In this document: positions 1 through 8,561 of the stretch, piece after piece | How positions within the stretch are numbered: position 1 is the stretch's first letter | How the letters are laid out: every line of letters begins with the position of its first letter | Source: Burkholderia sp. WSM2232 | GTDB taxonomy: Bacteria > Pseudomonadota > Gammaproteobacteria > Burkholderiales > Burkholderiaceae | Direction: 5' to 3' | DNA length: 64,000 nt | Assembly (NCBI RefSeq): GCF_000472545.1 | Contig: NZ_AWZV01000034.1 | Location: forward strand, 1-64,000 | Made by a program: the position numbers and the translations under genes | The notes under the pieces: model-generated | What the model was told of the DNA's origin: nothing | What the model saw: the letters and a program-made list of their open reading frames with translations, nothing else | Databases searched by the model: none

Positions 1-377
1 TTCTCCGGCAGCACGGTGCCGAGCACCGACACGCCGGTACGCATCACGTCCATCGGATGCGCGGCCGCCGGAATCCATTCGAGCGCAGCCTTCACGTTCG
101 CGGGCAGGCCGCGCAGCGCCTTCAGCTTCGCCTTGTAGGCGCTCAGTTCGGCCTGCGTGGGCAGCTTGTCGTGCACGAGGAGATAGGCGATCTCTTCGAA
201 CTCGCAATTGCCCGCAAGATCGAGAATGTCATAGCCGCGATAGTGCAGGTCGTTGCCGGTCTTGCCGACAGTGCACAGCGCCGTGTTGCCCGCCGTAACG
301 CCGGACAGCGCGACGGATTTTTTCGGTTTGAATGCACCCGCGTTGGCCGGGCTCGCGCTGTTGTCTGCTTCGCTCAT
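1..377 (-). CDS. prpC: 2-methylcitrate synthase PrpC, N-terminal part (cut by window edge)
   Basis: Condenses propionyl-CoA with oxaloacetate in the methylcitrate cycle that oxidises propionate in the cytoplasm. The visible first 125 or so residues carry the typical N-terminus of this family (KSVALSGVTAGNTALCTVG, then LHYRGYDILDLA and a segment FEEIAYLLVHDKLP), which separates methylcitrate synthases from the longer GltA citrate synthases. The ATG at 377-375 is preceded by a GGAGAC ribosome binding site. The catalytic His/Asp part lies outside the window. It is divergent from prpR with a 217 bp gap that holds a sigma-54-like promoter and dyads. No prpB is present between the two, so prpC appears to be the first gene of its operon here. 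Confidence 0.93.
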   Translation of the reverse strand, partial: MSEADNSASPANAGAFKPKKSVALSGVTAGNTALCTVGKTGNDLHYRGYDILDLAGNCEFEEIAYLLVHDKLPTQAELSAYKAKLKALRGLPANVKAALEWIPAAAHPMDVMRTGVSVLGTVLPE

Positions 378-425
378 CAGTATGTCTCCAGATGCGTGGG
401 AAATTCTTTGACCGCCACCTTAGAG

Positions 426-439
426 GCAAGGAACGGGCC
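426..439 (-). promoter_or_regulatory. sigma-54-type promoter (-24/-12) for prpC
   Basis: On the minus strand the sequence reads GGCCCGTTCCTTGC: the invariant GG and GC are separated by exactly 10 bases and the -12 element TTGC is intact, against the consensus TGGCAC-N5-TTGC. Transcription would start near 413, giving a leader of about 36 bases before the prpC ATG. PrpR, encoded next door, is a sigma-54 activator, so the site fits the known regulation of prp operons. Assigned by pattern only. Confidence 0.6.
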
Positions 440-491
440 GACGTTGGCCGCCTGCGCTAAGTGCCTGATTTTCAACCTTACTCACAAACCC

Positions 492-510
492 TGAAAGCTC
501 GACCGTTTCA
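492..510. promoter_or_regulatory. Inverted repeat TGAAA-N9-TTTCA, possible PrpR upstream activating site
   Basis: A dyad with 5-base arms sits about 80 bp upstream of the predicted prpC transcription start, the usual place for a bacterial enhancer-binding protein. Its arms recur in reverse order in the second dyad at 528-541. Binding by PrpR is inferred from position. Confidence 0.4.
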
Positions 511-527
511 TAAGCGGAATTCTTACA

Positions 528-541
528 TTTCAAATATGAAA
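528..541. promoter_or_regulatory. Inverted repeat TTTCAAATATGAAA, possible PrpR site / prpR autoregulation
   Basis: Near-perfect AT-rich palindrome (TTTCA-AATA-TGAAA) standing out in GC-rich DNA, 53 bp before the prpR start. It shares TGAAA/TTTCA arms with the dyad at 492-510. It may serve both divergent genes. Confidence 0.4.
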
Positions 542-594
542 CCGATGCGCGCATAATAGGCGGGCCAGCACGAGTCTACTTCCGAGCCACCACC

Positions 595-2568
595 TTGAGC
601 ACCGTCCCCTTCGACACCGCCCCGCGCCCGCGCATCTGGGCGCTCAGCATCAGCCGCCTGCGCGATCTGTTTCTCGACATCGCGGGCGAATACGTGGAGC
701 GCGCGGATCTGCGCATCGTCGCGCAAGGTTTCGAGGACGCCGTGCGCGAAATCGAGGCTGCCGGCGCCGGCCGGCCCGACGTCGTGATTGCGGGCGGCTC
801 GAACGGCGCCTATCTGAAGACGCGCGTGGCCGTGCCGGTCGTCATGATTACGCCGACCGGGTTCGACGTGATGCACGCGCTCGCGCGCGCCCGCCGCGAC
901 GGCGCGAAGGTTGCACTGGTCACGCATGGCAACACGCCCGACGAGATTCGCCGCTTCGTCGCGGCATTCGGGCTGGATGTGACGTTCGCCTCCCATCAAT
1001 CGGCGCAGGACGCGGAAAGCGTCGTGCTGGACCTGCGCGATCGCGGTATCGACGTGGTGGTGGGTCCCGGGCTCGTCACCGATCTCGCGGCGAACGCGGG
1101 CATGGGCGCCGTGTTTCTTTACTCGCGCGCATCGGTGCGCGCCGGCTTCGAGACGGCGCTCGAAGTCGCGCAGGCGACGCGGCGCGAGACGCTGCGCCGC
1201 CAACGGCTCGACAACCTGCTGCAACATCTGCGTGACGGCGTCGTGGCACTCGATGCTGAAGGACGCGTCGAGGCGATGAACCAGCGGCTTGCCGCGGTGC
1301 TCGGCATCGACGCGGCGCATGCAGCGGGCCGCGCGCTGCTCGAACTCGCGCCCGACCTCGCGGGCAGTCTCCCCGACTCGGACGGCGACGCGTTCTGTAC
1401 CGTGCGCGGCGCGAGCTACGTGGTGCATCGCGGACCGCTGGCAAGCGGCGGCGCGGCGGCAGCGGGCACGGTGCTGACATTTCAGGAATCGCGCGCGGTA
1501 GAACGGCTCGACCGCACGCTGCGCTCGCGGCAACGGGTGCAGCAGTTCAGCGCGCGCTACCGGCTGGACGATATGGTCGGCGTCTCGCAAGCGATGCAAC
1601 GCGTGCGCGGGCTCGTCCAGCGATACGCGAGGTCGGACGCAACCGTGCTGATTCTCGGCGAGAGCGGCACCGGCAAGGAAATGGTCGCGCAGAGCATGCA
1701 TCAGTTGAGCGCAAGGCGCGACTTCGCGTTCGTCGCGATCAACTGCGGCGCGTTTCCCGAGGCGCTACTCGAAAGCGAACTGTTCGGCTACGAGGAAGGC
1801 GCGTTCACCGGCGCGCGCAAGGGCGGCAAGGCGGGACTGATTGAAGTCGCGCATCGCGGCACTTTGTTTCTGGATGAGATCGGCGAGATGCCGTTGTCGT
1901 TGCAAAGCCGTTTGCTGCGCGTGCTGCAGGAACGCGAAGTTGTGCGGCTCGGTTCGACGGAGCCGACACGCGTGGACATCCGCGTTGTCGCGGCCACGCA
2001 CCGTGCGTTGACCGAGGGCATCGCAGCGGGCAGCTTTCGTGCCGACCTCTACTACCGGCTCAACATTCTGAGCATTGCGCTGCCGCCGCTGCGCGAGCGA
2101 TCAACCGACCTGCTGCCGCTCGCCGTCGAGCTGCTGTTGCAAGCCGCGGCGCGCGAGCCGCGGCTTGCCTCGCGCCTGCCCGACGCCGCTGCCGCCGAGC
2201 GCGTTCTCGCTGTGCTTGCCGAGCCGTTGCAGCGTTATGCGTGGCCGGGCAACGTGCGGGAATTGCAGAACGTGATCGAACGGATTGCCGTTGAGCTTGC
2301 GGACATGGACGCCGACAACGACGCGGAACCAGGCAATCCGCCTTTGCTGACGCGCGACATACTGCGCAGCATCGCCCCTGAAATTGCCGAACCGGCGCAC
2401 ACGCGCCCGAAGAAAACCGCGTTGACGCTGCGCGAGCGCAGCCGTCATGTGGAAGCCGACGAAATCCGCGCCGCGCTCGCCGCACACGGTGGCGACCGCG
2501 ACGCGGTGTGCGACGCGCTCGGCATCAGCAAGACGACCTTATGGCGGAAGCTGAACGCGGCGCGTTAG
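595..2568 (+). CDS. prpR: Propionate catabolism sigma-54 activator PrpR
   Basis: Cytoplasmic activator that switches on methylcitrate-cycle genes when 2-methylcitrate accumulates. Residues 1-200 form the PrpR_N sensor domain (motif AGGSNGAYLKTR near 66-77). A PAS-like segment spans about 205-300. The AAA+ domain follows with Walker A GESGTGKE at 355-362, the sigma-54 contact loop GAFTGA at 402-407 and Walker B LFLDEIG at 424-430. A Fis-type helix-turn-helix ends the protein (LGISKTTLWRKL). Its 657 residues are longer than E. coli PrpR because of the PAS insert. The start is a TTG with no clear ribosome binding site, chosen because it places the sensor domain at the normal distance. The 3' end overlaps the convergent AraC gene by 44 bp. 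Confidence 0.93.
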   Translation: MSTVPFDTAPRPRIWALSISRLRDLFLDIAGEYVERADLRIVAQGFEDAVREIEAAGAGRPDVVIAGGSNGAYLKTRVAVPVVMITPTGFDVMHALARARRDGAKVALVTHGNTPDEIRRFVAAFGLDVTFASHQSAQDAESVVLDLRDRGIDVVVGPGLVTDLAANAGMGAVFLYSRASVRAGFETALEVAQATRRETLRRQRLDNLLQHLRDGVVALDAEGRVEAMNQRLAAVLGIDAAHAAGRALLELAPDLAGSLPDSDGDAFCTVRGASYVVHRGPLASGGAAAAGTVLTFQESRAVERLDRTLRSRQRVQQFSARYRLDDMVGVSQAMQRVRGLVQRYARSDATVLILGESGTGKEMVAQSMHQLSARRDFAFVAINCGAFPEALLESELFGYEEGAFTGARKGGKAGLIEVAHRGTLFLDEIGEMPLSLQSRLLRVLQEREVVRLGSTEPTRVDIRVVAATHRALTEGIAAGSFRADLYYRLNILSIALPPLRERSTDLLPLAVELLLQAAAREPRLASRLPDAAAAERVLAVLAEPLQRYAWPGNVRELQNVIERIAVELADMDADNDAEPGNPPLLTRDILRSIAPEIAEPAHTRPKKTALTLRERSRHVEADEIRAALAAHGGDRDAVCDALGISKTTLWRKLNAAR

Positions 2569-2935
2569 CCTTTGGTGCGGCGCCGGCGTCGGCGCCGTGC
2601 TTGCCGCCGTTGGCCGCCGCGCGCTGAATGAACATGCTCGGCGTCATGCCGCAGCATCGCTTGAAATGCCGGCCAAAATGGCTCTGGTCGAAGAAGCCGA
2701 CCTCGGTCGCCACCACCGAGCCCGGTACGCCTTCGAGCAGCAGCGTCTGCGCCCGCTGAATGCGCACGCCGCACAGATAGCGGTACGGCGACGCGCCGTA
2801 CTGCTGCCGGAACACCGTCGCAAAGCGCGATACGCTGAGCGCGGACAGCGCGGCGAGTTGGGCGAGCGTCACCGGCTCGTTGAAATGGGCTTCTATGAAA
2901 GCCCGCGCGGCATTGAGGCTGAGGGACTGTTTCAT
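2525..2935 (-). CDS. AraC-family regulator consisting only of the DNA-binding domain
   Basis: A 136-residue protein made almost entirely of the two helix-turn-helix motifs of AraC/XylS regulators (FIEAHFNEPVTLAQLAALSA near 13-32, then VATEVGFFDQSHFGRHFKR). The usual N-terminal effector-binding domain is absent, as in SoxS or MarA. The ATG at 2935 overlaps the stop of the upstream FAD oxidase as ATGA, so it is translationally coupled as the last gene of the oxidase/transporter operon. The C-terminal tail of about 35 residues is low complexity. It most likely controls its own operon; with no sensor domain it must act by abundance or through a partner. Its end overlaps the prpR 3' end. Confidence 0.85.
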   Translation of the reverse strand: MKQSLSLNAARAFIEAHFNEPVTLAQLAALSALSVSRFATVFRQQYGASPYRYLCGVRIQRAQTLLLEGVPGSVVATEVGFFDQSHFGRHFKRCCGMTPSMFIQRAAANGGKHGADAGAAPKANAPRSASAIRSSC

Positions 2936-4098
2936 GACGTGACGATGCCAGGGCAAGCCGCCGGCTCCTCGGCAAAACGCTGAATGGAGAATTTGTCGAG
3001 CGCAATGGGCGTGCTGCCCGTATCCACGAGTTCCGCCATTGTCTCGCCCACGCCCGGACCGATCTGGAAACCCGAACCGCTGAAACCGAACGCGTAGAAG
3101 AGCCCGTCGACCTTGCTGCTTGGACCGATCACCGGCTCGCCGTCGGGCAGATAGCTTTCGACACCGCTCCACACCCGGATCACATGCAACGGCGCCAACG
3201 CGGGCACGAGCCGCCGCATCTGCGCGAGCTGCCGCACGGTGTTCTGCGGCAGCACCGACGCCCGGCTAGTCACCGCATCGGCCGGCCCCGCAAGCCCGCC
3301 GCCGACGATGATGTTGCCGCGCGGAATCTGCCGGAAATAAATGCCCTCCTGCTTGATGGACGTGAATACGCCCATCGACGATTGAAACACATACGGCACC
3401 GGCTCGGTCACGCACATTTGCGGTCCGCTCACGGCGAGCGGCGCGCGCTCGCCGAACTGTTCGGTCAGACGCGTGGCCCACGCGCCCGCGCAGATCACGA
3501 GTTGAGCGGCGTGGTACACGTCGCCGCGCGCGCTTTCCACGCGAAAGCGGCCGCCCTCTTTTTCGACGCGCACGATCTCCGTGTTCTCCATTACCTGCGC
3601 GCCGAGCCGCGCCGCCGCGCGTCCGAACGCAGGCGCGGCGAGGCGCGGATTCGCGTGACCATCCAGCGGCGAAATGGACGCGGCCAGCACTTCACGGCCG
3701 AGAAACGGAAAGCGCTGAAACAGTGCCGGCCCTTGCAGCACTTCGAGGTCGAGTCCGTAGGCACGCGCGTCGCGCGCGTACTGCACGAAATTCTCGACGT
3801 CCTTCCCGTGATAGCACACGCGGGTATGACCCACCGGCAGAAATTCGACGTCCTTGCCGAGCAGTTGCGCCGAGCGCTGCCACGTGCGCAGCGCGCGATT
3901 GGCCATAGCGAGTTGCGGCAGTGCGCGGCCCTGGCGCCGCACGCCGCCGAAGTTCACGCCGCTCGCCTGCTGTCCGGTCAGCCCGCGCTCCAGCAGAATC
4001 ACCGAGCGATTGCGCTGCCGCAGAAAGAACGTGGTCGTCGTGCCCATGATGCCGCCGCCTATCACGATGACATCAGCTTCGTTACGCGTCGCGCTCAT
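2932..4098 (-). CDS. FAD-dependent oxidoreductase, HcnC / opine oxidase B-type subunit
   Basis: A 388-residue DAO-family flavoenzyme with an N-terminal dinucleotide-binding motif (VIVIGGGIMGTTTTFF, about residues 10-25) and the family pattern GQASGVNFGGVRRQGR. Members with this neighbourhood are the catalytic beta subunits of hydrogen cyanide synthase (HcnC), octopine/nopaline oxidase (OoxB/NoxB) and D-hydroxyproline dehydrogenase, which oxidise the C-N bond of an amino acid or N-substituted amino acid. Start chosen at the ATG that overlaps the upstream stop (ATGA at 4095-4098); the longer reading frame would run deep into that gene. With the next two upstream genes it should form a heterotrimer. 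HCN production is unlikely, since the operon also encodes an importer. Exact substrate unknown. Confidence 0.85.
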   Translation of the reverse strand: MSATRNEADVIVIGGGIMGTTTTFFLRQRNRSVILLERGLTGQQASGVNFGGVRRQGRALPQLAMANRALRTWQRSAQLLGKDVEFLPVGHTRVCYHGKDVENFVQYARDARAYGLDLEVLQGPALFQRFPFLGREVLAASISPLDGHANPRLAAPAFGRAAARLGAQVMENTEIVRVEKEGGRFRVESARGDVYHAAQLVICAGAWATRLTEQFGERAPLAVSGPQMCVTEPVPYVFQSSMGVFTSIKQEGIYFRQIPRGNIIVGGGLAGPADAVTSRASVLPQNTVRQLAQMRRLVPALAPLHVIRVWSGVESYLPDGEPVIGPSSKVDGLFYAFGFSGSGFQIGPGVGETMAELVDTGSTPIALDKFSIQRFAEEPAACPGIVTS

Positions 4099-5474
4099 TG
4101 CGCCTCCTCCTCGGTGAGCGCGACCGGCAGCGGCTTGACCGGCGCCTGGCCGCGCAGCCGTCCCACCGACGAAAGCGGCACGCATGCGGCCGCCGCAATG
4201 ATTTCCGCGCCCGCGTGCCCGCAATAGCGCCCCTGGCAGCGGCCCATGCCGACTCGCGAAAACGCCTTGGCGCGATTGGCTTCCTGTGCGCCCGCTTCCC
4301 GCACGACGCGGCGCAGTTCACCGGCCGTGATTGCTTCGCAGCGGCACACAATGGTCTCGTCCGGCAGCGACGCGGCCAATTTCGCCGGCCACGGGAACGC
4401 GTCGCGCAAGCCGGCCGCAAAGCGTGAGAAGCGCGCGAGCTCGGCGCGCAAGGCGTCCGTATCGGCGATGCCGGGGGTTTGCACGCCGTGGTCGTGCAGC
4501 GCGGCAAGCGCGGCGAGGCGCCCGGTGCGCTCGGCCGCGTCCGCGCCGCGCACGCGTGCGCCGTCGCCGGCGAGATAGACGCCCTTCACGCTGCTGCGAC
4601 CGTCGCCGTCTATTTCGGGCAGCCACTGCCGTGCATCGCCATCGAAAACGAAGCGGCAGCCGGCAAGATCCGCCAGTTGCGTTTCTGGACGCAAGTGATA
4701 GCCGAACGCCACCGCATCGCACGCGAATTCCAGACGCTTGCCGTCTGGCAACGCCACCTCCACGCCGCTCACACCCGCTCGCGGCGAGCCTTTTATCTCG
4801 ACTGGCTGCACGCCGCGATAAACCGGTACGCGTGCCGCGGACAACACCCGCGTCAACGCAATGCCTTTTCTCAGCGCGGCGGGAATGGCGAGCAGGCGCG
4901 GCAACGCGGCCAGGCGCTGCATGAACGTCGAAGTGTCGAGCACCGCTGCGATCTGTGCGCCCGCCTTCACATATTGTGCGGACACCAGATACAACAGCGG
5001 CCCGCTGCCCATCATCACGGTGCGCGAGCCGATCGCACAGCCCTGCGATTTGAGCGCGACCTGCGCGCCGCCAAGACTATAGGTGCCCGCCTGGTGCCAG
5101 CCTTTGACGGGCATGAGCCGGTCGGTCGCGCCGCTGCAAATAATCAGCACGTCGAACGGCAGTGTGCCGTATCGCGTGCCGGCAACGGTATGCACCGCAT
5201 TTGCCGAGATATTCCACACGAGCGTTTCCGGCAGATAGTCGATTCTGCTTTTCAGCGCATCGAAACTCTGATGCAACGATGCGGCGCGCTCAGCCTCGGT
5301 GCCGTAGAGCGTGTCGTAGCTGCGGGAAAAACCGTCCGGTTGACGCCGGTAGATCTGCCCGCCGTCGCGCCGGCCTTCGTCGACGACCGCAGGGCGCAGC
5401 CCGGCCTGAACGAATGTCTGTGCGGCGCGCACTCCGGCAGGCCCCGCACCGATGATCACTACACGCGGGGCCAT
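4095..5474 (-). CDS. FAD/NAD(P)-binding oxidoreductase with BFD-like [2Fe-2S] domain, HcnB / OoxA-type subunit
   Basis: A 459-residue pyridine-nucleotide-disulfide-oxidoreductase-like subunit. The N-terminal FAD site is VIIGAGPAGVRAAQ (about 5-18), with a second GSG motif in the middle. The C-terminal BFD-type iron-sulphur domain shows CRCE, then GRCQGRYCG. This architecture is typical of HcnB and opine oxidase subunit A, which pass electrons between the catalytic subunit and the respiratory chain. It overlaps both neighbours (16 bp with the [2Fe-2S] subunit, 4 bp with the HcnC-like subunit), as expected for subunits of one complex. Confidence 0.87.
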   Translation of the reverse strand: MAPRVVIIGAGPAGVRAAQTFVQAGLRPAVVDEGRRDGGQIYRRQPDGFSRSYDTLYGTEAERAASLHQSFDALKSRIDYLPETLVWNISANAVHTVAGTRYGTLPFDVLIICSGATDRLMPVKGWHQAGTYSLGGAQVALKSQGCAIGSRTVMMGSGPLLYLVSAQYVKAGAQIAAVLDTSTFMQRLAALPRLLAIPAALRKGIALTRVLSAARVPVYRGVQPVEIKGSPRAGVSGVEVALPDGKRLEFACDAVAFGYHLRPETQLADLAGCRFVFDGDARQWLPEIDGDGRSSVKGVYLAGDGARVRGADAAERTGRLAALAALHDHGVQTPGIADTDALRAELARFSRFAAGLRDAFPWPAKLAASLPDETIVCRCEAITAGELRRVVREAGAQEANRAKAFSRVGMGRCQGRYCGHAGAEIIAAAACVPLSSVGRLRGQAPVKPLPVALTEEEAQ

Positions 5475-5773
5475 ACACCCTCCCCGGCTTCAGCAAGATT
5501 CGTGACGATCGACATGCCGGGCGCCGCGGGCGTGCTGCATGCGCGCAGGCGCTCGCCTTGCGCGGTCCACACCCAGCAGTCCTGGCACGCGCCCATCAGA
5601 CAGAAGCCGGCGCGACGGCCGTCGCCGAATTCGGAATCGCGCAGCGTGCTGCCGCTGGTGAGCAGCGCGACTATCAGCGTGTCGCCTTCGGCGGCTTCGC
5701 GCACCTCGCCGTCGACGGTAATCGGGAAGGTCTTGCGACCGGTTTCGGCGAGCCGTACAAATCGCTGGTTCAT
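5459..5773 (-). CDS. [2Fe-2S] ferredoxin-like subunit, HcnA type
   Basis: A 104-residue protein with the Fer2_4 cysteine pattern: C-x4-C-x2-C (GFCLMGACQDCWVW) followed by RACSTP near residue 80. It is the small gamma subunit of HcnABC-like dehydrogenases. The ATG at 5773 overlaps the stop of the ABC ATPase (ATGA), which fixes the start; the longer open frame has no support. Electron path inferred: catalytic flavin, then iron-sulphur centres, then quinone pool. Confidence 0.87.
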   Translation of the reverse strand: MNQRFVRLAETGRKTFPITVDGEVREAAEGDTLIVALLTSGSTLRDSEFGDGRRAGFCLMGACQDCWVWTAQGERLRACSTPAAPGMSIVTNLAEAGEGVWPRV

Positions 5774-7614
5774 GCCGCAATCGTCTCCAGATTCTGCAAA
5801 CGGCTCAGCTCGGCCGCCGAGTGATGGCACAGAATCTCCGCGCCGGAAGGCAACTTCTTCAGCGACGGCGGCGTGACATTGCAGACACCGTCGATGCGCA
5901 CCGGGCAGCGCGCGCGGAACGAACACAACTCAGGCACGGCAGCGCTCTCGCCCATCGCCGGCAACGCACAGGCGGCGACGTGACGCCGTGCGTCGAGCCA
6001 GCCAGGCTTTAGTTCGGGCACCGAATCAACCAGCAAGCCCGTGTAAGGGTGATACGGCGGCGCGGCGAGCACGTCGCGCTGCCCCGCTTCCACGCGCTGG
6101 CCTGCATACAGCACGATCACTTCGTCGCAGATCGCGCGCACCGTCGAAATGTCATGGCTGATGAACATGTACGACACGCCCAGTTCGCGGCGCAATTCGG
6201 CGAGCAGATCGAGAATCGCGGCGCCGACCACCGTGTCGAGCGCGGATGTCACTTCGTCGCAGAGAATCAGCGCAGGATCGGCGGCGAGCGCGCGCGCCAG
6301 ATTCACACGCTGCTTCTGGCCGCCGGACAGTCCCGCCGGCGTGCGCGTGGCGATCGAAGCGGGCAGCTTCACGAGGTCGAGCAACGCAAGCATGCGTTTT
6401 TTCGCGGCCGCACCGCGCATGTGGTGATAGAACGCGAGTGGCCGGCCGAGAATGTCCGCAATCGAATGACTCGGATTCAACGCGGTGTCCGCGTTCTGGA
6501 ACACGATCTGGATCTGTCGATAATGCTCGGGCGTACGGTGCGACAGTTGCGCAGGCAACGGCTCGCCGTTGAACAGGACTTCTCCGCGTGCGCGGTCCAC
6601 GAGACCGGCCACCACGCGCGCCAGCGTCGTCTTGCCCGAACCGGACTCGCCGATCACGCCGAGCGCGCTGCCGCGAGGCAGGATCAGGCTCACGTCGTCG
6701 AGCACACGCACGGCGGGCACACCGTCACGGTCGATGCGGCCATAGCCTGCCGACAGTCCGCGAATCTCGAGGAGCGGCGGTGCCGATGCGCGGTCCTGCT
6801 GGGGCGCTTGCGGCGCCTCAGGACGGCGCGTCGCGGCGAGCAGCTGGCGCGTGTAGGCATCCGCGGGCGCATCCAGCACTTGCGCGACCGCGCCGTTTTC
6901 CTTCACCGCGCCGCCGTTCAGCACGACGATGCGATCGGCCATCTGCGCAACGACGGCCAGATCGTGCGACACATACACGGCTGTCGTGCCGAGTTCGCGC
7001 ACCACCTTCTTGAAGGCCGCGAGCACTTCGATCTGCGTGGTGACGTCGAGCGCGGTAGTCGGTTCGTCGAACACGACGACCGCCGGATCGGTGATCAAAG
7101 CCATGGCCGCCATCAAGCGCTGTAGCTGTCCGCCGGAAACCTGGTGCGGATAGCGCTCGCCAATGGTCTCGGGCGCGGGCAGCGCGAGCGCTCGAAACAG
7201 CTCGATTGCCTTGGCGCGCGCAGCCTCTTTCGTCATCAGTTGATGCAGCAGCGCCGGCTCCGTCACCTGATCCATGATCGTGCGCGCCGGATTGAAACCG
7301 GCCGCGGCGCTTTGCGCAACGTAGGCGACGGCGCGCGCGCGCAACGCGCGGCGTCCTTTTGCGTCGAGCGACAGCACTTCGACGTCGCCGATTCGCACCG
7401 AGCCGCCGCTGATCTCGCAGCCCGCGCGCGCATAGCCGAGCAGCGCCAGTGCAATGGTGGTCTTGCCGGAGCCGGATTCGCCGATCAGCGCGAGCACCTC
7501 GCCCTTCTTCACCGAGAAGTCGACGCCCCTGACGATCTCTGTCACCGGCCCGTGCGCCGCGCCCGCGACGACACGCAGCCCTTTTACTTCAATCATGTCC
7601 CGCTCGGCCATCAT
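5770..7614 (-). CDS. Peptide/opine ABC importer, fused double ATPase
   Basis: A 614-residue protein with two complete ABC ATPase domains, equivalent to DppD plus DppF on one chain (as in GsiA). Walker A GESGSGKT occurs at 45-52 and again at 322-329. The signatures are VSGGQLQR and LSGGQKQR, and the Walker B motifs VVVFDEP and LILCDE. A C-terminal oligopeptide-transporter domain with spaced cysteines follows. It energises import through the two permeases upstream. The start is ATGATG at 7614-7609, overlapping the permease stop. It is the fourth component of a full importer and sits directly before the oxidase subunits, so transport and oxidation are co-expressed. Confidence 0.93.
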   Translation of the reverse strand: MMAERDMIEVKGLRVVAGAAHGPVTEIVRGVDFSVKKGEVLALIGESGSGKTTIALALLGYARAGCEISGGSVRIGDVEVLSLDAKGRRALRARAVAYVAQSAAAGFNPARTIMDQVTEPALLHQLMTKEAARAKAIELFRALALPAPETIGERYPHQVSGGQLQRLMAAMALITDPAVVVFDEPTTALDVTTQIEVLAAFKKVVRELGTTAVYVSHDLAVVAQMADRIVVLNGGAVKENGAVAQVLDAPADAYTRQLLAATRRPEAPQAPQQDRASAPPLLEIRGLSAGYGRIDRDGVPAVRVLDDVSLILPRGSALGVIGESGSGKTTLARVVAGLVDRARGEVLFNGEPLPAQLSHRTPEHYRQIQIVFQNADTALNPSHSIADILGRPLAFYHHMRGAAAKKRMLALLDLVKLPASIATRTPAGLSGGQKQRVNLARALAADPALILCDEVTSALDTVVGAAILDLLAELRRELGVSYMFISHDISTVRAICDEVIVLYAGQRVEAGQRDVLAAPPYHPYTGLLVDSVPELKPGWLDARRHVAACALPAMGESAAVPELCSFRARCPVRIDGVCNVTPPSLKKLPSGAEILCHHSAAELSRLQNLETIAA

Positions 7615-8561
7615 GCGTCTCCGTGGCTACGGCTGCGACGCCGCAGGTTGTCGATCAGCAGGTTCATGCCGATGGTCAGCGTGGCAATGGCGACCGCAGG
7701 CATCAGCACGGCAGGCGCGCCTTCGGACAGGCCGCCGATGTTTTCGCGCACGAGCGAACCCCAGTCCGCATTCGGCGGCTGCACGCCGAGCCCGAGAAAG
7801 CTCAGGCCGCTCAGCAGCAGCACGATGAACACGAAGCGCAGGCCGAAGTCGGCAAGCATCGGATGAATCATGTTCGGCAAGACCTCGACCCGCGCGATAT
7901 ACAGCAGCCCCTCGCCGCGAGCGCGGGCCACCTGCACGTATTCGAGTCCCATCAGATTCAGCGCGAGCGAGCGTGAAATGCGGAACGCACCGGGAATGTA
8001 GGCGAGCGCCGCCACCGTAGTCAGCATTGAAATGGACGAGCCGAACGCCGCAATCACCACAAGCGCGAGCACCTTGCTCGGAATCGAAATGAGCGCGTCG
8101 AACAGGCGGCTCAGCACTTCGTCGACCCATCTGCCCGATACCGCCGCGAGCAGACCGAAGAACGTCCCGATCACGCTTGCAAGCATGGCCGCGGCGAGCG
8201 CCAGACCGACGGTATAGCGCGCACCGTAGAGAATGCGGCTCAGCATGTCGCGGCCCAGGTAGTCGGTGCCGAGCGGATACGCCGCGCTGTAACGGCCGAA
8301 AATTTCCGTGGAAGTGAGCGCACCCCCTTGATACGGCGCGACGAGCGGCCCGACAAAAGCGACCAGCAACCAGAACAGCACAATCACGAGGCCCAGCAGG
8401 CCAAGCACCGAAAAGCGCTGCACGAGCCGTTGCAAGGCGTTGGATCGAGCAGGCGTGGCAGCCGTTGCAGGCGCTTCGGCGGCCACCGCTTCGTCGCGGG
8501 CAACGTCGTACAGCTCGGTGCCCGCATGCGGGATGGGGCGACGGGTAGGTCGGCTTATCAT
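7611..8561 (-). CDS. ABC importer permease, DppC type
   Basis: Inner-membrane permease of the dipeptide/opine/nickel family, 316 residues. A cytoplasmic N-terminal tail of about 45 residues is followed by the first membrane helix (LGLLGLVIVLFWLLVAFVG), a periplasmic loop with GTDYLGRDMLSRILYG typical of DppC proteins, and four or five more helices. The EAA-type cytoplasmic loop is visible as YVQVARARGEG. Four-base overlaps at both ends (8558-8561 and 7611-7614) show tight operon packing. Confidence 0.93.
   Translation of the reverse strand: MISRPTRRPIPHAGTELYDVARDEAVAAEAPATAATPARSNALQRLVQRFSVLGLLGLVIVLFWLLVAFVGPLVAPYQGGALTSTEIFGRYSAAYPLGTDYLGRDMLSRILYGARYTVGLALAAAMLASVIGTFFGLLAAVSGRWVDEVLSRLFDALISIPSKVLALVVIAAFGSSISMLTTVAALAYIPGAFRISRSLALNLMGLEYVQVARARGEGLLYIARVEVLPNMIHPMLADFGLRFVFIVLLLSGLSFLGLGVQPPNADWGSLVRENIGGLSEGAPAVLMPAVAIATLTIGMNLLIDNLRRRSRSHGDA

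Noticed and set aside
523..1701. A 392-residue minus-strand frame opposite prpR
   Set aside because: Shadow composition; PrpR motifs on the plus strand are unambiguous.
3184..4227. A 347-residue plus-strand frame opposite the HcnC-like oxidase
   Set aside because: Arg/His-rich shadow with no start signal; the oxidase is joined to both neighbours by ATGA overlaps.
2932..5773. Assignment as true hydrogen cyanide synthase (hcnABC)
   Set aside because: Subunit pattern is shared, but the genes are embedded in an importer operon, which fits uptake and breakdown of an amino compound better than HCN synthesis from glycine.
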